In this document: piece by piece, positions 37,201-48,593 of the stretch
How the letters are laid out: each line of letters opens with the position of its first letter
Numbering within the stretch: position 1 is the first letter of the stretch
Source: Brasenia schreberi
Taxonomy: Eukaryota; Streptophyta; Magnoliopsida; Nymphaeales; Cabombaceae
Length of the DNA: 64,000 bases
Direction: 5' to 3'
Assembly (NCBI GenBank): GCA_036023115.1
Contig: JAYKKT010000048.1
Span: forward strand, 4,612,001-4,676,000
The notes under the pieces: generated by a model
Told to the model about the DNA's origin: nothing
The model's input: only the letters and a program-made list of their open reading frames with translations
Database searches by the model: none
Position numbers and translations under genes: made by a program

Positions 37201-37444
37201 TTCTTTGACCCAAATTATATTTTTACCCTTCTGTCGGGCTTTTCTCTGAACAGGCTCTTTTTTTCTTCCATTTTTGAACAAGGGGTGGCTTTTGAGACTC
37301 CGAGCTTGAATCCTCTTCTTGCTTGGGCTTTTCTTTTGCCTTTTGTACCTGTTTTCACATTTTAAAACAGGTTGTCGTTTTGGCTCAAACGAGCTTTTTG
37401 TGTTTTTGAGAGTTTTTATTTTTGAAAAATTCGGGGTGTTTACA
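34216..37444 (-). mobile_element. Solo LTR X3, 3229 bp, inserted into X2
   Basis: Runs from TGTAGACACGAAAAA to ATTCGGGGTGTTTACA. The flanks are CCAGT (34,211-34,215) and CCAGC (37,445-37,449), a duplication with one transition. Removing it restores the X2 sequence GTGCCAGCTAGCTTACTC. HP1 is at 34,312-34,331, HP2 at 34,394-34,411, GAGC units at 34,759-35,145 and the R hairpin near 35,185-35,220. The hairpin array is at 35,450-36,260, the palindromic TATA at 36,616-36,631 and GATC repeats at 36,650-36,880. Confidence 0.92.
35450..36260 (-). repeat. Array of distinct GC-rich hairpins in LTR X3
   Basis: Perfect stems include CACGGCC/GGCCGTG (35,841-35,860), GGCCTGCC/GGCAGGCC (35,876-35,895 and 35,957-35,976), AACACACGGCC/GGCCGTGTGTT (35,918-35,945) and AGCCCGGCCA/TGGCCGGGCT (36,001-36,024). 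Also AACCAGCC/GGCTGGTT (36,048-36,071), CACGGCCTGC/GCAGGCCGTG (36,126-36,149), AAGTTCGGCCAA/TTGGCCGAACTT (36,192-36,217) and AGTTCGGCCA/TGGCCGAACT (36,235-36,259). Loops are 2-8 nt. Confidence 0.93.
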
Positions 37445-38789
37445 CCAGCTAGCTTACTCAAACTAGCGAAGTATGTTTCGAAATATCTGACTTTTAAAAG
37501 GCAATTATAGGCAAGCAGAAACTTTTCATCGCAGACCTTCTTGCACCGATGCGCAAGGGTCAGTCTGTACGCTTAGAGACTTCGTTTGAAACAAGTTAAA
37601 CTCAAAATCGATTTTGAATAAAGAAGTGTTTTGAAAACTTTGGAAATCATGCACTTTTGGCGATTTTTTATTTGGGCGACCCTAAGTCTTTCAATTTAAA
37701 CCACTTAGGCGTGGGGTGTGTGCATCAAGTGGCCTAAGATGGGCAGTTTTGCACGATTTGTTCGGGTTTGTTCGATGTAGATATGCACTCTAGCTCGAGT
37801 ATGGCGAGTATGCAATGCAACTCACACAACTTGAATGTAAAACCCAAATTTGAAAGACATAACAGAAGGGAAAACCCAAATTGAATGCAACTCACACGAC
37901 TTGAATGTAAATTGCAGAAATTTAAATATATCTATATTTTAAGAGTGGAAAGGCTCAATGTGCGCGTGGGTGTTGTGTATAAATTGAAATGCAACTCACG
38001 CAACTGAACCGTAAAATGCAGCAGAAGGGAGATATAGATATAAGAGCGAAAAGGCTCAATGTGGCATGTGTGTATGTGTATAAATTGAAAGACAACACAC
38101 ACAACTGAATTTAACAACCCAAATCGAATTGCAATACAACTCTTATTAGAGTCTTGGGAGTAAGAGCGAAAGCTCAATGTGTGTGAGTGTGGAATGGAAA
38201 GACAATGCACACAACTTGAAAATAACACCCCAAACTGAATTGCAATACGGCTCTTATTAGAGTCTTGGGAGTAAGAGCGAAGGCTCAATGTGTGTGAGTG
38301 TGGAATGGAAAGACAACGTACACAACTTGAATGTAAACCCACGCAGCTGAATATATATAAATAGAGCTATATCTTAGGGGTTGTCAAGGCCCGTATGTGT
38401 GCAAAAGTGTGCAACTAAGAGTGGAAAGGCTCAAGTGCACGTATGTGCTTGTGTGTCATGCACGTTATTACAACCCGGGGGGAGACAACGCTCCGTTACT
38501 ACAACCCCGTATCAAAATTTAATTAAGTACCAAATGTAAGGACTTACAACTCACCTAGCCCGCTATGTGGGGTGTGTCTAGGACACGTACGCCTTGTTTG
38601 TATCGAGCTCGGGTCACATGGGAGCGAAGCCAGAGAGCTTGAGAGCTTGGAGACACTTGGAGATCCAAGAGCTACAAGTTATACCAGATTTGGGGCTGGT
38701 TTGGGCAAGGTAAGACTCGAGCCAAGGTTGCTTGAGTGGGAGGGTTTGGTGTGGGGTTCAGCCAACACTTGGCCTTAGGTTTTGCTTGT

Positions 38790-39400
38790 GTGACTCGAGC
38801 CAAAGGTGGCTTGAGTGAACTTGGTTTAAAGGGGACTTGGGGGTGGTCCTAGCTAGGTTTTGTTTAGGCTAGGGTGGCTCGAGCCAAGGTGGCTCGAGTG
38901 ATATGTTCGAAGTTCGGCCAAGGGAGGTGGCCAAAGGGAACGGCCTGCCTCAAGGCAGGCCAGGTTTTGGTTGGGGGGATGATACACGGCTTGCACCAGT
39001 AGGCCGTGGGCTTATGGCTGAAGAGAGGACATGGCCTGCACCAGCAGACCGTGGGTTTTTGGCTTGGAAAAGGGGGCACGACCAGTTGTTGGCCATGTGG
39101 TTTAAAGGAAGATGGCTTGCCGAATGGTAGGCCTGGTCCTTAGGTAAGTGGGGGAAGAACACGGCCTAGTTAGGCCGTGGGTTTTTAGCTAGGTGGCCTG
39201 CCGAATGGCAGGCCAGGTTGTGGCAAAAAACCAGGAAGCCCGGCCACCTTTGGCCGGGCTGTTTTAGGTAGGTGGGGAAGGAAAACCAGCCAAGGCTGGC
39301 CGAACTTGGTGGGTTCAAGGTGTTTCAAAGGGGAGTTCAGCCAAGGCTGGCCGAACTTGGTGGGTTCAAGGTGGGAGTTCGGCCAGGTGGTGGCCGAACT
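38790..39400 (-). repeat. Array of distinct GC-rich hairpins in LTR X2
   Basis: Perfect stems include CTCGAGCCA/TGGCTCGAG (38,879-38,899), GGCCTGCC/GGCAGGCC (38,942-38,961 and 39,195-39,214), CACGGCCTA/TAGGCCGTG (39,160-39,179), AGCCCGGCCA/TGGCCGGGCT (39,237-39,260) and AGTTCGGCCA/TGGCCGAACT (39,376-39,400). Several decayed members lie between them (38,986-39,120). Confidence 0.92.
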
Positions 39401-40301
39401 TGGTTGGGTTCAAGGGGGAGTTCGACCACAATGGCCCAATCCCAAACACTCTAGGCCAACAAGCCCCAAGAGCCACTATGGCCCACTCTCTCTCCTACTT
39501 TATGGAAGCCCTCCCCAAGTGGGTTTCACGTGAATCCAATTTCCAGCCCCCTCACCTCTATTTATAGAGGTTTGAAATGGGTCTTGGATCTTGGGTCTTG
39601 GATTTGGGTTTGGATATCCAGATCCAATCCAAACACTATTTGGATCTGGATCTTGGATCTCAGATATTTTGAGATCTGTATCCGATCCAAACACTATTTG
39701 GATCTAGATCCGTATATTTTTGGGTCCAGATCCAATCTAAACTTGTCTTTTGCTCCTTGGTTTTCTGGTCCTTTCTGGTGCTTTTCATCATCAGTTTCGA
39801 GCGGGCTTCGATTCATCGGAGGCCCAACTCTGGCCTGGGTCTTCCCCAAGTCTTTCTTCCAATCAGTGTTCTGCTTTTCAGGACCTTTTCGGCGTTCATT
39901 TCGGTCCGCCGTTTTGGTTTCGGGTCGGTTCCTAGTGATATCGAAATCAGATTATCGCACGGATTCCGTTCTTCATTCTGACGGGACGTGTCTCGGACTT
40001 CTGTCGACTTCAACAGGTTTTTGGACTCTTTCTGCATTTTGGAGCTGCTTTTTGCTTTTCTTTGACCCAAATTATGCTTTTGCCCTTCTATCGGGCTTTT
40101 TTCTGAACGGGCTCTCCTTTCTTCTGTTTTTGAGCAGGGGGTGGCTTTTAAAGCTCTGGGCTTGAATCCTCTTTTGGCCTAGGGTCTCCTTTTGCCTTTT
40201 GTACCTATTTTCACATTTTAAAACAGATTGTCGTTTTAGCTCAAACGAGCTTTTTGTGTTTTTGAGAGTTTTTGAAATATAGAAAATTTGGGGTGTTTAC
40301 A

Positions 40302-41888
40302 GTTACCCGTAAAGATTTGACGTTAATCTCCATTGGTAATATCGCATCTTATTCATATTAAGCCGGAAGGGGGTTATACCAATCATCGAGGTTTTGGAAT
40401 TTCAATATACCAAGTGACCTTAGGTAACACTTCGGGCCATTTTTGCAAATTGTCCTCGAGAGACTTTTTAATCAAATTGATAATCACCTTGTTGGTAGCC
40501 TCAACTTAATCATTTGCCTATGTGTAATAAGGGGTTGAATGCACCAATTTCGTACCAAAGCTCTCGAGAAAAACCATTACCTTTTCTCTTATGAACATCA
40601 TTCCTTGATCATCCGTAATCGACTGCAAAATCTCAAAGTGGAAGATAATGTAGTCATTGATGTACTTGATTACTTCATTTTAGGTTACTACCTTCCATGG
40701 TAATGTCTCAACCCATTTAGTGAAGTAATCTATAGTCATTATGATCATGCTCTTTCAAGGATCTCAAGTAGATCTTTCTAATTAAGTATATGACCCATCC
40801 TCTAAGTAGACTTTGATGATTGGATGTAATTTCATCATGAATACTTTCTCTAGAGGATCGAATCATTGGGATTGTTGGTATCCTTTCGCTTATCAAATGC
40901 AATCTTGGTGCATATTAGGCCAATAATACTCATGCCGGTATATTAGCTACTTTATTTTAGGCCCTGGCCAATGAGCCCCACATATTCATTCATGGACCTC
41001 AACCATTATTATTTGGACTTCGACCATATTCAAATATGTCAAAAGCAAACCTTGGTGGCTTCATTTATATATCACCATCCAACAAGGTGTAACTCATGTT
41101 TGGACATTATGAAGGATGATTCAAGTATTTTACCAATAACTCTCTAATCACTAGATTCTTCCGACTATTGAATCAAGGTATGGTGTCCATGTATTGCCTT
41201 ATAACTCAAGGCAAACTGGGCTAAATTATTCGTCACTTAAATTTCATCTCTAGAAATATATAATAATTTTACTTCGACGAGGGTTTCTAACAAACATTTT
41301 GCATGTTGATGTAGAGGTTGCAGGTTAGAACTATGACATTGGTAATCCCTTGTAAGTTGGTTTAACACTACTTGAGAATAACTCTAAATCACTACCATAC
41401 TTGCACCAACAATAGGGACTAGGCTTATACTATCAATCAAACTTGGTATTCTACTTCGTTGTTAGTGGAACTTGGCTCCAAGGACATCATGAGCATTCCC
41501 AATTTCTTGGCTAGGGAACTGGTATAAGCACCAATTCCTATTCCTCTACTATACTTCGAGCCATCGAACATAATCGACTATAGTTGTTCGACATCAAAAA
41601 GGTTAGTGAATTCAGCTACCTCTTGTCCTTTTACCGCTTTGAGAGTCTAGTGTTTCAAGATAAAAGGGCATAGCTTGATTGCCCATTTAACTAGCCTACC
41701 CTAGAGAGATAGGTTGTCGAGAAGATAACACAAAATATCAGTTTTTCTTACCACATGTACTTCAGTTGAAAGAAGATAATGTTCTAATTTCCTACACGCT
41801 TGTTACAAGGCTAAATATATTTTCTCAATTGGAGAATATTAGGACCCTACATCCATGAGTAACTGACTCTTATAGGAAATATCTCACT
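40302..41888 (-). mobile_element. Tat/Ogre-like Ty3/gypsy RNase H and integrase core
   Basis: Read right to left on the minus strand, SPIEK near 41,835 marks the RT/RNase H connection. A second RNase H-like block at 41,400-41,640 has FDGS...GIGIGAY and TNNEVEYQV. The integrase core at 40,310-40,750 has IDYFTKWVETLP, TDDQG, STPYY.QAN and EATNKVI.NLIKKSL. The extra RNase H before integrase is typical of the Tat lineage. Numerous stops make it inactive. The piece is bounded by X2 on the left and V1 on the right. Confidence 0.85.
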
Positions 41889-44800
41889 TGTAGATTTAAA
41901 TAAAAATTTTTGTCTATTGATCAACTTAAAATCTCATTTGCAAAAATAAAGTACGAGCATGCCAGCAAGTTTGCTCAAACTTTCAAAGATGATTTTTTGA
42001 CTTCTTTGGTGATTATGGACAAGTGAATTCTTGTTGTCATAGACTTTCTTCAACCAACACTTAAGGGTCAGCCTAGATGCTTAGAAAAGTAATTTGTGGT
42101 CCAATATATTTTTCAAACAAGTTTTCACTTGTAGACGCAGAAAGTTCCCACTTCTGGTTCTTAGGCCTGAAGCGAATCTTTTCGTGTGTCTAAGTTCTAA
42201 TTAAACAAAAAGGCGTGCCAACTAGCTTACTTAAGCTAGCGAAGAGATATTTTTAAATCTGACTCCTAACATGGCGACTATGAGCAAGCAAGCTCTTTTC
42301 GTCGCAGACCTTCTTGCACCGATGCGCAAGGGTCAGTCTGTACGCTTAAAAATTGAGTTTTAAAATATGAGAACCTATGAAAACTTTTGAGGTGTTTGAT
42401 TCGGGTTGTTTTTGTATGATTTTTATATTTTATTTCACGTGGATTTGCACGTGCCTATGTCTTTCTTTTTATCCCTTTTCGGGCCAACTAGGTGTGTGTT
42501 ATGAACACGTAGCCTAAGTGGGGCGACTTTGAATGGGAGTATGGGGTTTGCTTTGATGCAATATGCGTCCTAACTCGTGGTATGGCGTATATGCAATGCA
42601 AACTCACGCAACTCCAAAGGGAAAACCCAAAATTGAAAGACAATGCGGAAGGGAAATGACTTGTAATGTAAATTGCGAAAGGGAAATTGCGGAAGGGAAA
42701 TTGCAAAAAGGGAAATATGGCTATATCTTAAGAGCGGAAAGGCTCAATAGTGCAAGTGTGTGCCGTGTATATATGTAAAGACTACCACACTGCTGAACCT
42801 TAAAACCCAAATCTTAAGGACATAGCCGAAAGGGAAATACTTATAATATATATGGGCCCGAAGGTCGCCAACTTGTTGCGTGGGTGTTGTGTGTATATTG
42901 AAAGACAACTCACACGACTTAAATGAAACCCAAATATAAATTGCAATATGGCCTTAACTAAGGTCTTGGGAGTAAGAGCGAAGGCTCAATGTGTGTGAGT
43001 GTAGAATTGAAGTACTACGCACACGACATGAAATTAAACCCAAATATAAATTGCAATAGGCCTTGACTAAGGTCTTGGGAGTAAGAGCGAAAGCTCAATG
43101 TGTGTGTGTATAATTGAAATACTACACACACGACATGAAATTAAACCCAAGGGAAAATATAACACGGCCCTTACTTGGGTCTTGCAAATAAGAGCGAAAG
43201 CTCAATGTGTGTGAGTGCGAGAATTGAAAGACAACACACACAACTTAAGCAAAACCCCATGCAACTTAAATTATATAAATAAGTCTATATCTTAAGGGTT
43301 GATTAGGCCCGTGTGTGTTTAAAATCGTGCACAACTAAGAGCGAGATAGGCTCAAGTGCACGTGTGTGTGGGTGTGCCAAGCCACGTTATTACAAGTGGG
43401 AGGAGACAATGCTCCGTTATTACAACCCCGTATCAAATTTAATTAAGCTTAAGCAAGTCTATAAACAAGGACTGAGTTAGGCACTTACGTATAGCTGGTC
43501 CGGAGGTGACTTGCTTGAGCTTGGGCTTGAGCGTCGCCTTGGGCTGCAAGAGGGAGCTCCTCGGAAGGGTGCGGCAAAGGAGGGCTGGCCGGGTGAAGCA
43601 AGGTGCTGCAGGTGTAGTGCCTTGGGCTGGGGTAGTTAGGGGGTGTCACTAAGGTGTGGGACGGGTCCTAGGGAAGGTGGAGCTAAGGGGTGACTAAGGG
43701 TTGTCTAAGGAATGAGGATGGAAGGCTGCGGGTGTGGCAAGGTGCAGTCGGTTATGGCTGGCCGACTAGTGGCAGGTTAAGTGGTGGCCGGCTGGGGTAA
43801 CTAGGGATACTTAGACATGGCAAGGGGGAGCTAGTTAGGGTGTTAACTAAGGGCTGGTTCAAGGGAAAAGGTAAGGTTAAGGGTAACTAACTAGGGGCTG
43901 TCTAGGGAAGAGGGTGTAAGGCTACAGGTGGTTAGGTGCAGTCGGACAGAGGTTGGCCGAATGGAGAAGGGTGGTAGATGGCGGAAGGGCGGTTGTGGTG
44001 GTGTGGTGGTGTGGTGGCTGAGAGTGGAGGGGGAGTGAAGAGAGGGTGGAGTTAGGATAGGGTACTAACCGGAGAAAAGGGGAAGGTGGTGTCCAAGGAA
44101 GGCAGTCGGGTGGAAGGTGGATGCAATCGGGTGGAAGGAGTGGAGCTGGCTGGGAGGTTGTAGTGGCGTGGAGTGGTGCAGGCCGGGAGGTGGTGGTGGT
44201 GGCGTGGAGTGGTGTAGGCCAGGAGGTGGTGGTGGAGCAGGTGAGAGAAGAGAGCAAGGGGTGAGAGAGGAGAGGAAGGGCTCGGTTGGCCCAAGGTAGG
44301 CTGGAAAATCTGAAAAATCCACCCGCTAGGGGGGGGGTTTATAGGATTCTCAAGAGGTCGGTTGGACTGGTTTTGAAGGGGTGGTTTAGTGGTTAGGTGG
44401 TGGTGGTTTAGTGATAAGGTGGGCTAGATATTTAGGGGGGCCAGATATTTAGTTTAGGTGGTTTTAGGGATATGGTGTGCTAGGGTTTAGGTGGGGTGGT
44501 TTAGTGGTTTAGGGCTTAGCTAGGTGGGTTGGTTTTAGGGTGAGGTTTAGTGAGGTAGGTTAGGTGTTTAGGCTAGGATTTGGTTAGTATTAAGGGAATT
44601 AGGCTAGGTTTAGGGAAGGATTAGGGAGGTGTGTTAGGTGATTAGGTTGGGATTAGGGTAGGATTAGGGAAGTGGGTTAGGTGATTAGGCTAGGATTAGG
44701 CCGGGATTAGGGCAAATGGCTAGGATTAGGGGTTTTGGGTTAGGAGTCTCCCTTTGCATAGCCCATGGACTTCATTGCATCATGTTGGTGCAGCCCTAGG

Positions 44801-47800
44801 TTAGGTGTAGGTTCATACAAGTTTAAACCCACACTAATTAGGCTAACCCACATGATTAACCCAAACTTGACACACAAGTCAAGCTTAATACATTTTCCTC
44901 ATGCTTATCCTCCCCATTCTCTCTCATGCCTAAGATCCCACGTGAATTTCAAGTAGGCCCCACCTCCATTTATGAGAAGGTGATGTGGGCCATGGATGTG
45001 GATATTGGATTGGATCTTTGGATCCAAATCGAAATCCAAATCCACATATACGTTTGGATTGGGATCTGGATATATATGGTCCAGATTAAATCCAAACTGA
45101 ATTCTGACACCTTCAGGGTATGTTCGAAACGAATGGTTTGTGCGGGGTCTGACAACATCAGTACTCCGTCTTGCGTTGGGTCTTTGCCAACATGGTCATC
45201 CGCTTCTATTTTCACCTTCCGGAGATGATTTCAAATGATTTTTGTTGATAACAGGGGCTTGGACGTTCGAGATCCTGGGGATGGATCTAACACGAGAGTT
45301 GTTGTATCGGGCTCGACATGTGCTCTGGTTCCGGTCTCTCTTTAGCTCTTCTGGTCCTGCTTTCATCAGGCCAAGCCGCTTTGTGGGGTTCCAAAACATA
45401 TTTAAAAGGTTTTAAAACTATATTATACATATTTTAAAATATATACAGGTTAAACATATGTACAGGGTTTGTCTAGAAGGCTCTTGGGTTTTTAGACTTA
45501 AAATAGCCCTTTGGGGCTGCTTTTACAAACCAGGTTTTATTTGAGAAGTTCGTGGGATTTCGGGGTGTTTACATCACTCAAAATGAGTTTTCCAAAATCA
45601 TTTTATCATTAATTGGGAAACCAATTTCAGTTATGAGAAATAGAACTAGTTCTATTTCTAGTAGTAGATGATTGGACTTTTTTTGGTATTTTGGAGGGAT
45701 CCAAAAATCTCAAAAATTTTACCAAAGCTAGAATAGGTATGGAGTTTATTGGGTTATTTTTGTTTTGATTTTTAATTCTAAGAATGATTGGAATTAAATT
45801 TGGGAAATTCCTAGCCTGGAACTCAAGACAGACTCTTTGACAAAAATATAGAGGCTTAGAAAAGCGCATGTATCTCTACACGTAGATCTTAGATTTTCAT
45901 GAAATTGGTCAAGATAGAAATTTATGGAAATTAGCTTTACAAAAAAACTATTTTTAAAATTTTTAGATCTCTATAGACAAAGTTAAGGGAGTTTTACCCA
46001 AGCTCTATTGTAGGATGTGCAGTGCAGTCAAGTTTTATCTCGGTTTAAGTTCATATTTCTCCAATTTTATTTATGACCTTACCTACATCTAAAATTCTTG
46101 AAAATTTTATTGGGTGTTGTCTTGGGTGTGGGAGATTTGGACCAATTTTTGGAATTTTTCGCTCACAAACAAGGGTTGGAAAATTAAATGATTAGACAGA
46201 TGTAGAATGCTGAAAATTGGTTTTTCAATTTTAGAAGTATAATAAATGCATCTGGTTGATTTTTAATGTGTTAAATGATCATCCAAAGAAATTTAGGTTG
46301 AGGACTTATGATCATTTGGAGAGGAACTCATCTACATATAAATTCTTAGGATGATCTCTCTCGAGAAGGAAGGCTCTCTTGGAGGATATATATGATCATA
46401 GTCCAATGCCCTCTCTTATACAATATTATGGACATTTAATCCACCACAAGAGCGATTTATATACTCATATCATTGCATATAAAACTTGGGTGTTATGCCT
46501 CTCACGTGGCTTCGTATTTTATTAGGAAGAAAGTGTAATAATCAAGAACAATTATAATATCTCTTAAGCATAGAAGAGATGGGAGAGTATAAGGTGCAAT
46601 GTATATTGAGGTAGATGTAACTAAATATCAAACAAGTTATGGATGATCTTACCAATTTCCTTGGATGAAATTTTGTAGCAATTCTCCTCAAATATTACAA
46701 TGCTTTGGAGATAATTTCTCCTTAATTACACTTTGAATCAAATGGAATTGAAGAAAGAAAGAAGGAAAGCGGAAGGGATTAACCTAAATCTAGCGACTGC
46801 ACTTGGGCTAAGAAGACCGACGACCTTGGGCAGCACCTCTATCTTGGGGACGATTTTTCCCCTTTCTTCCTCTCCTCTCTCTCACTTTGCTGGAACTTCT
46901 CTTGTTTTTTCCTCCACAAATTCAACCCCTAAGGGTTGTATTTATAGACTTCAAGAGAATCCTCTAGTGGAGGAATATTATTTTGACATTCTCTAGGGGG
47001 TTCCACGAGTTGGGCATGGTTCTTACTTGGCCCAAGTTTGATCCAATTAAAGTGGAGGGTGCTGGTCACATGGGGATATGGTAGTCCATGTCTTGGTCAA
47101 GATAAGTCCTTGATGCAGCCCTCCCCAAGCCTTAGCTTGATGATGGTACGGTCTTCAATAGGAACAGCCCATGACTATCTTTGGTATGGCTCGTGACCAT
47201 TCTTCAATGCAACCCTTATCTATTTTGGTGCATGAGTGCAACCCTTAACTTTGGTACTTCTTGGCTTAGTCCAATCTTTGGCCTCTTTGATGCTAACCTT
47301 GGCTCAACCTTGGCTTTAACATGCCTTGGCCGATTTGGTGCACCCTTTGGCTATTTTGATTTTGAATTGGCTTCTTTGATCTGCCCCTTTCTTGGCTTGA
47401 CTTTTTCTTAGGTCATGGATCCCATGGGCTAGCTTTGTGACTTGTCTCGAATCAGACTTGAGTTGGATTTGGATTTTGCTTTGTAGCTGGTCCTGAACTT
47501 GATTGTGCTAACTTTGTAGCCCGCCTTGAGCTTGATTTGAATTTGGCTTACTTTGTAGCCTGTTTTGAACTTGATTTGATTTTAGGCTTGATCATGAGCC
47601 CATCTTGAATTTGGGTTTGGTTCGATCCACTTGCATTTGGGGGGTGTTGGATGTGCATCGTTATACTTCCGAGTGTAGGGTCTCGAACCACTTTATCCTT
47701 TTGATGGGTGTAGGGTCGTTTGGTATAGGACTGTACTTGATCTGACGAGTTTTTGAAGTCTTGTTTTTTATTTATTTGGTTTTGAATTTCACATGTTTTG

Positions 47801-48166
47801 TAGATTTGTAAAATTGTCATTTTGCAAACATTTTATGGGTTTGGTTTCTAATGTCCTATTTTCATTTGTTTCTTTGAAGAAAATTGTTTGAAACCATTCT
47901 TTCTTCGAAGGAAATCATTTGAAACTGCAAACTTTCGCCCATTTGGCCTTGAGGGTAGAGCAGTCATTTTTTTGTTTTTGACAAAATTGAATTTTTTTTG
48001 AAGGAGTGCAAAGTATCCTTATTTGATGTTCCTATAAAATTTTAGCAAGGACATGGATCCGTTTAATGTATTTTTGTTGAAAAACCTTAAAAGACCTAGA
48101 ACCAAAATTTTTCTTGAAAAAGATAGAAATTTCAAAAAATCTTTTGAAAATTTTTGGGTGTTTACA
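41889..48166 (-). mobile_element. LTR V1 (about 2.8 kb), split by solo LTR Y3
   Basis: Starts TGTAGATTTAAATAAAAATTTT and ends TTTTTGGGTGTTTACA; pieces are 41,889-42,129 and 45,574-48,166. HP1 is reduced to AAGTTT/AAACTT (41,967-41,982) and HP2 is decayed. A TATA-like box (TATTTATAG) is at about 46,940. Flanking 5-mers are TCACT and CTACT, an eroded duplication. The flanks rejoin as Tat RT/RNase H coding sequence, which supports an insertion. Confidence 0.75.
42130..45573 (-). mobile_element. Solo LTR Y3, 3444 bp, target duplication TCACT
   Basis: Begins TGTAGACGCAGAAAG and ends TTTCGGGGTGTTTACA, flanked by TCACT at 42,125-42,129 and 45,574-45,578. HP1 is at 42,232-42,249 and HP2 at 42,313-42,330. 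Tandem GAGC hairpin units are at 42,729-43,350, the R hairpin at about 43,385-43,430, a purine-rich GGTTAGG-type stretch at 43,600-44,760 and CACGTG near 44,939. GATCCAAA repeats are at 45,000-45,090. Confidence 0.92.
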
Positions 48167-48593
48167 CTACTGAGTATTGTCATTAGTGTCTTGTGCTAGA
48201 AGGGCACTAATGAAATTTTTTGTAGTAGCTATATATTGTTTTAGTGGTTTCCCAAACATATGGGGGCATCAACAAAAGTGGTTTCTCTAAATATTCCTTG
48301 ACTCTTTCAAACATCATCTATTATTTTGTAGCCCACACGAAGTCATCCACATCTTTCAATTTAAGTAGTGTTGCAAAGGGGTCGTTTTCTCTGATACATC
48401 AGCAATAAAGCTTCGCTAATAGGTAGCTACCTGATCATATATTAATGATGGCCTTAGCCTTGTTTTGGTTGACTTTGATCCCTCTGTTATGTACCAAGAA
48501 ACCTAAGAAATGTCTAATAGAAATTGCAAAAGCACACTAGGCATTGGAATACCGTCTTATGAGATTACTCATGATTTACTTTGATCTGGTTAT
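48167..48593 (-). mobile_element. Tat/Ogre-like Ty3/gypsy reverse transcriptase piece
   Basis: The minus-strand translation contains CAFAISIRHFLGFLVHNRGI, KVNQNKAKAI, then LLKLKDVDDFVWA and ERVKEYLEKPLLLMPP, the thumb/connection part of Tat-lineage RT. To the right the sequence TRSK*IMSNLIRRYS follows where the YxDD motif would be. The Z2 LTR interrupts at 48,594 and the upstream RT was not found beyond it. Confidence 0.82.

Larger units (their letters stand above)
34129..40301 (-). mobile_element. Solo LTR X2 (about 2.9 kb), split by LTR X3, target duplication GTTAC
   Basis: Pieces are 34,129-34,215 and 37,445-40,301. It begins TGTAGACACTG and ends GGGGTGTTTACA, flanked by GTTAC at 34,124-34,128 and 40,302-40,306. 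HP1 is at 37,448-37,467 and HP2 at 37,540-37,557. GAGC hairpin units are at 37,940-38,430, the R hairpin at about 38,463-38,510, the GC hairpin array at 38,790-39,400 and TATA at 39,555-39,570. GATC-rich repeats are at 39,590-39,740. Confidence 0.9.

Noticed and set aside
39530..40165. 211-residue open frame, the longest in the window
   Set aside because: It lies antisense within the U3 of LTR X2, has no domain similarity, and is low-complexity sequence made by the GATC repeats (DLDLG/WIWI-type runs); homologous frames occur in X1 and X3 only because the LTRs are related.
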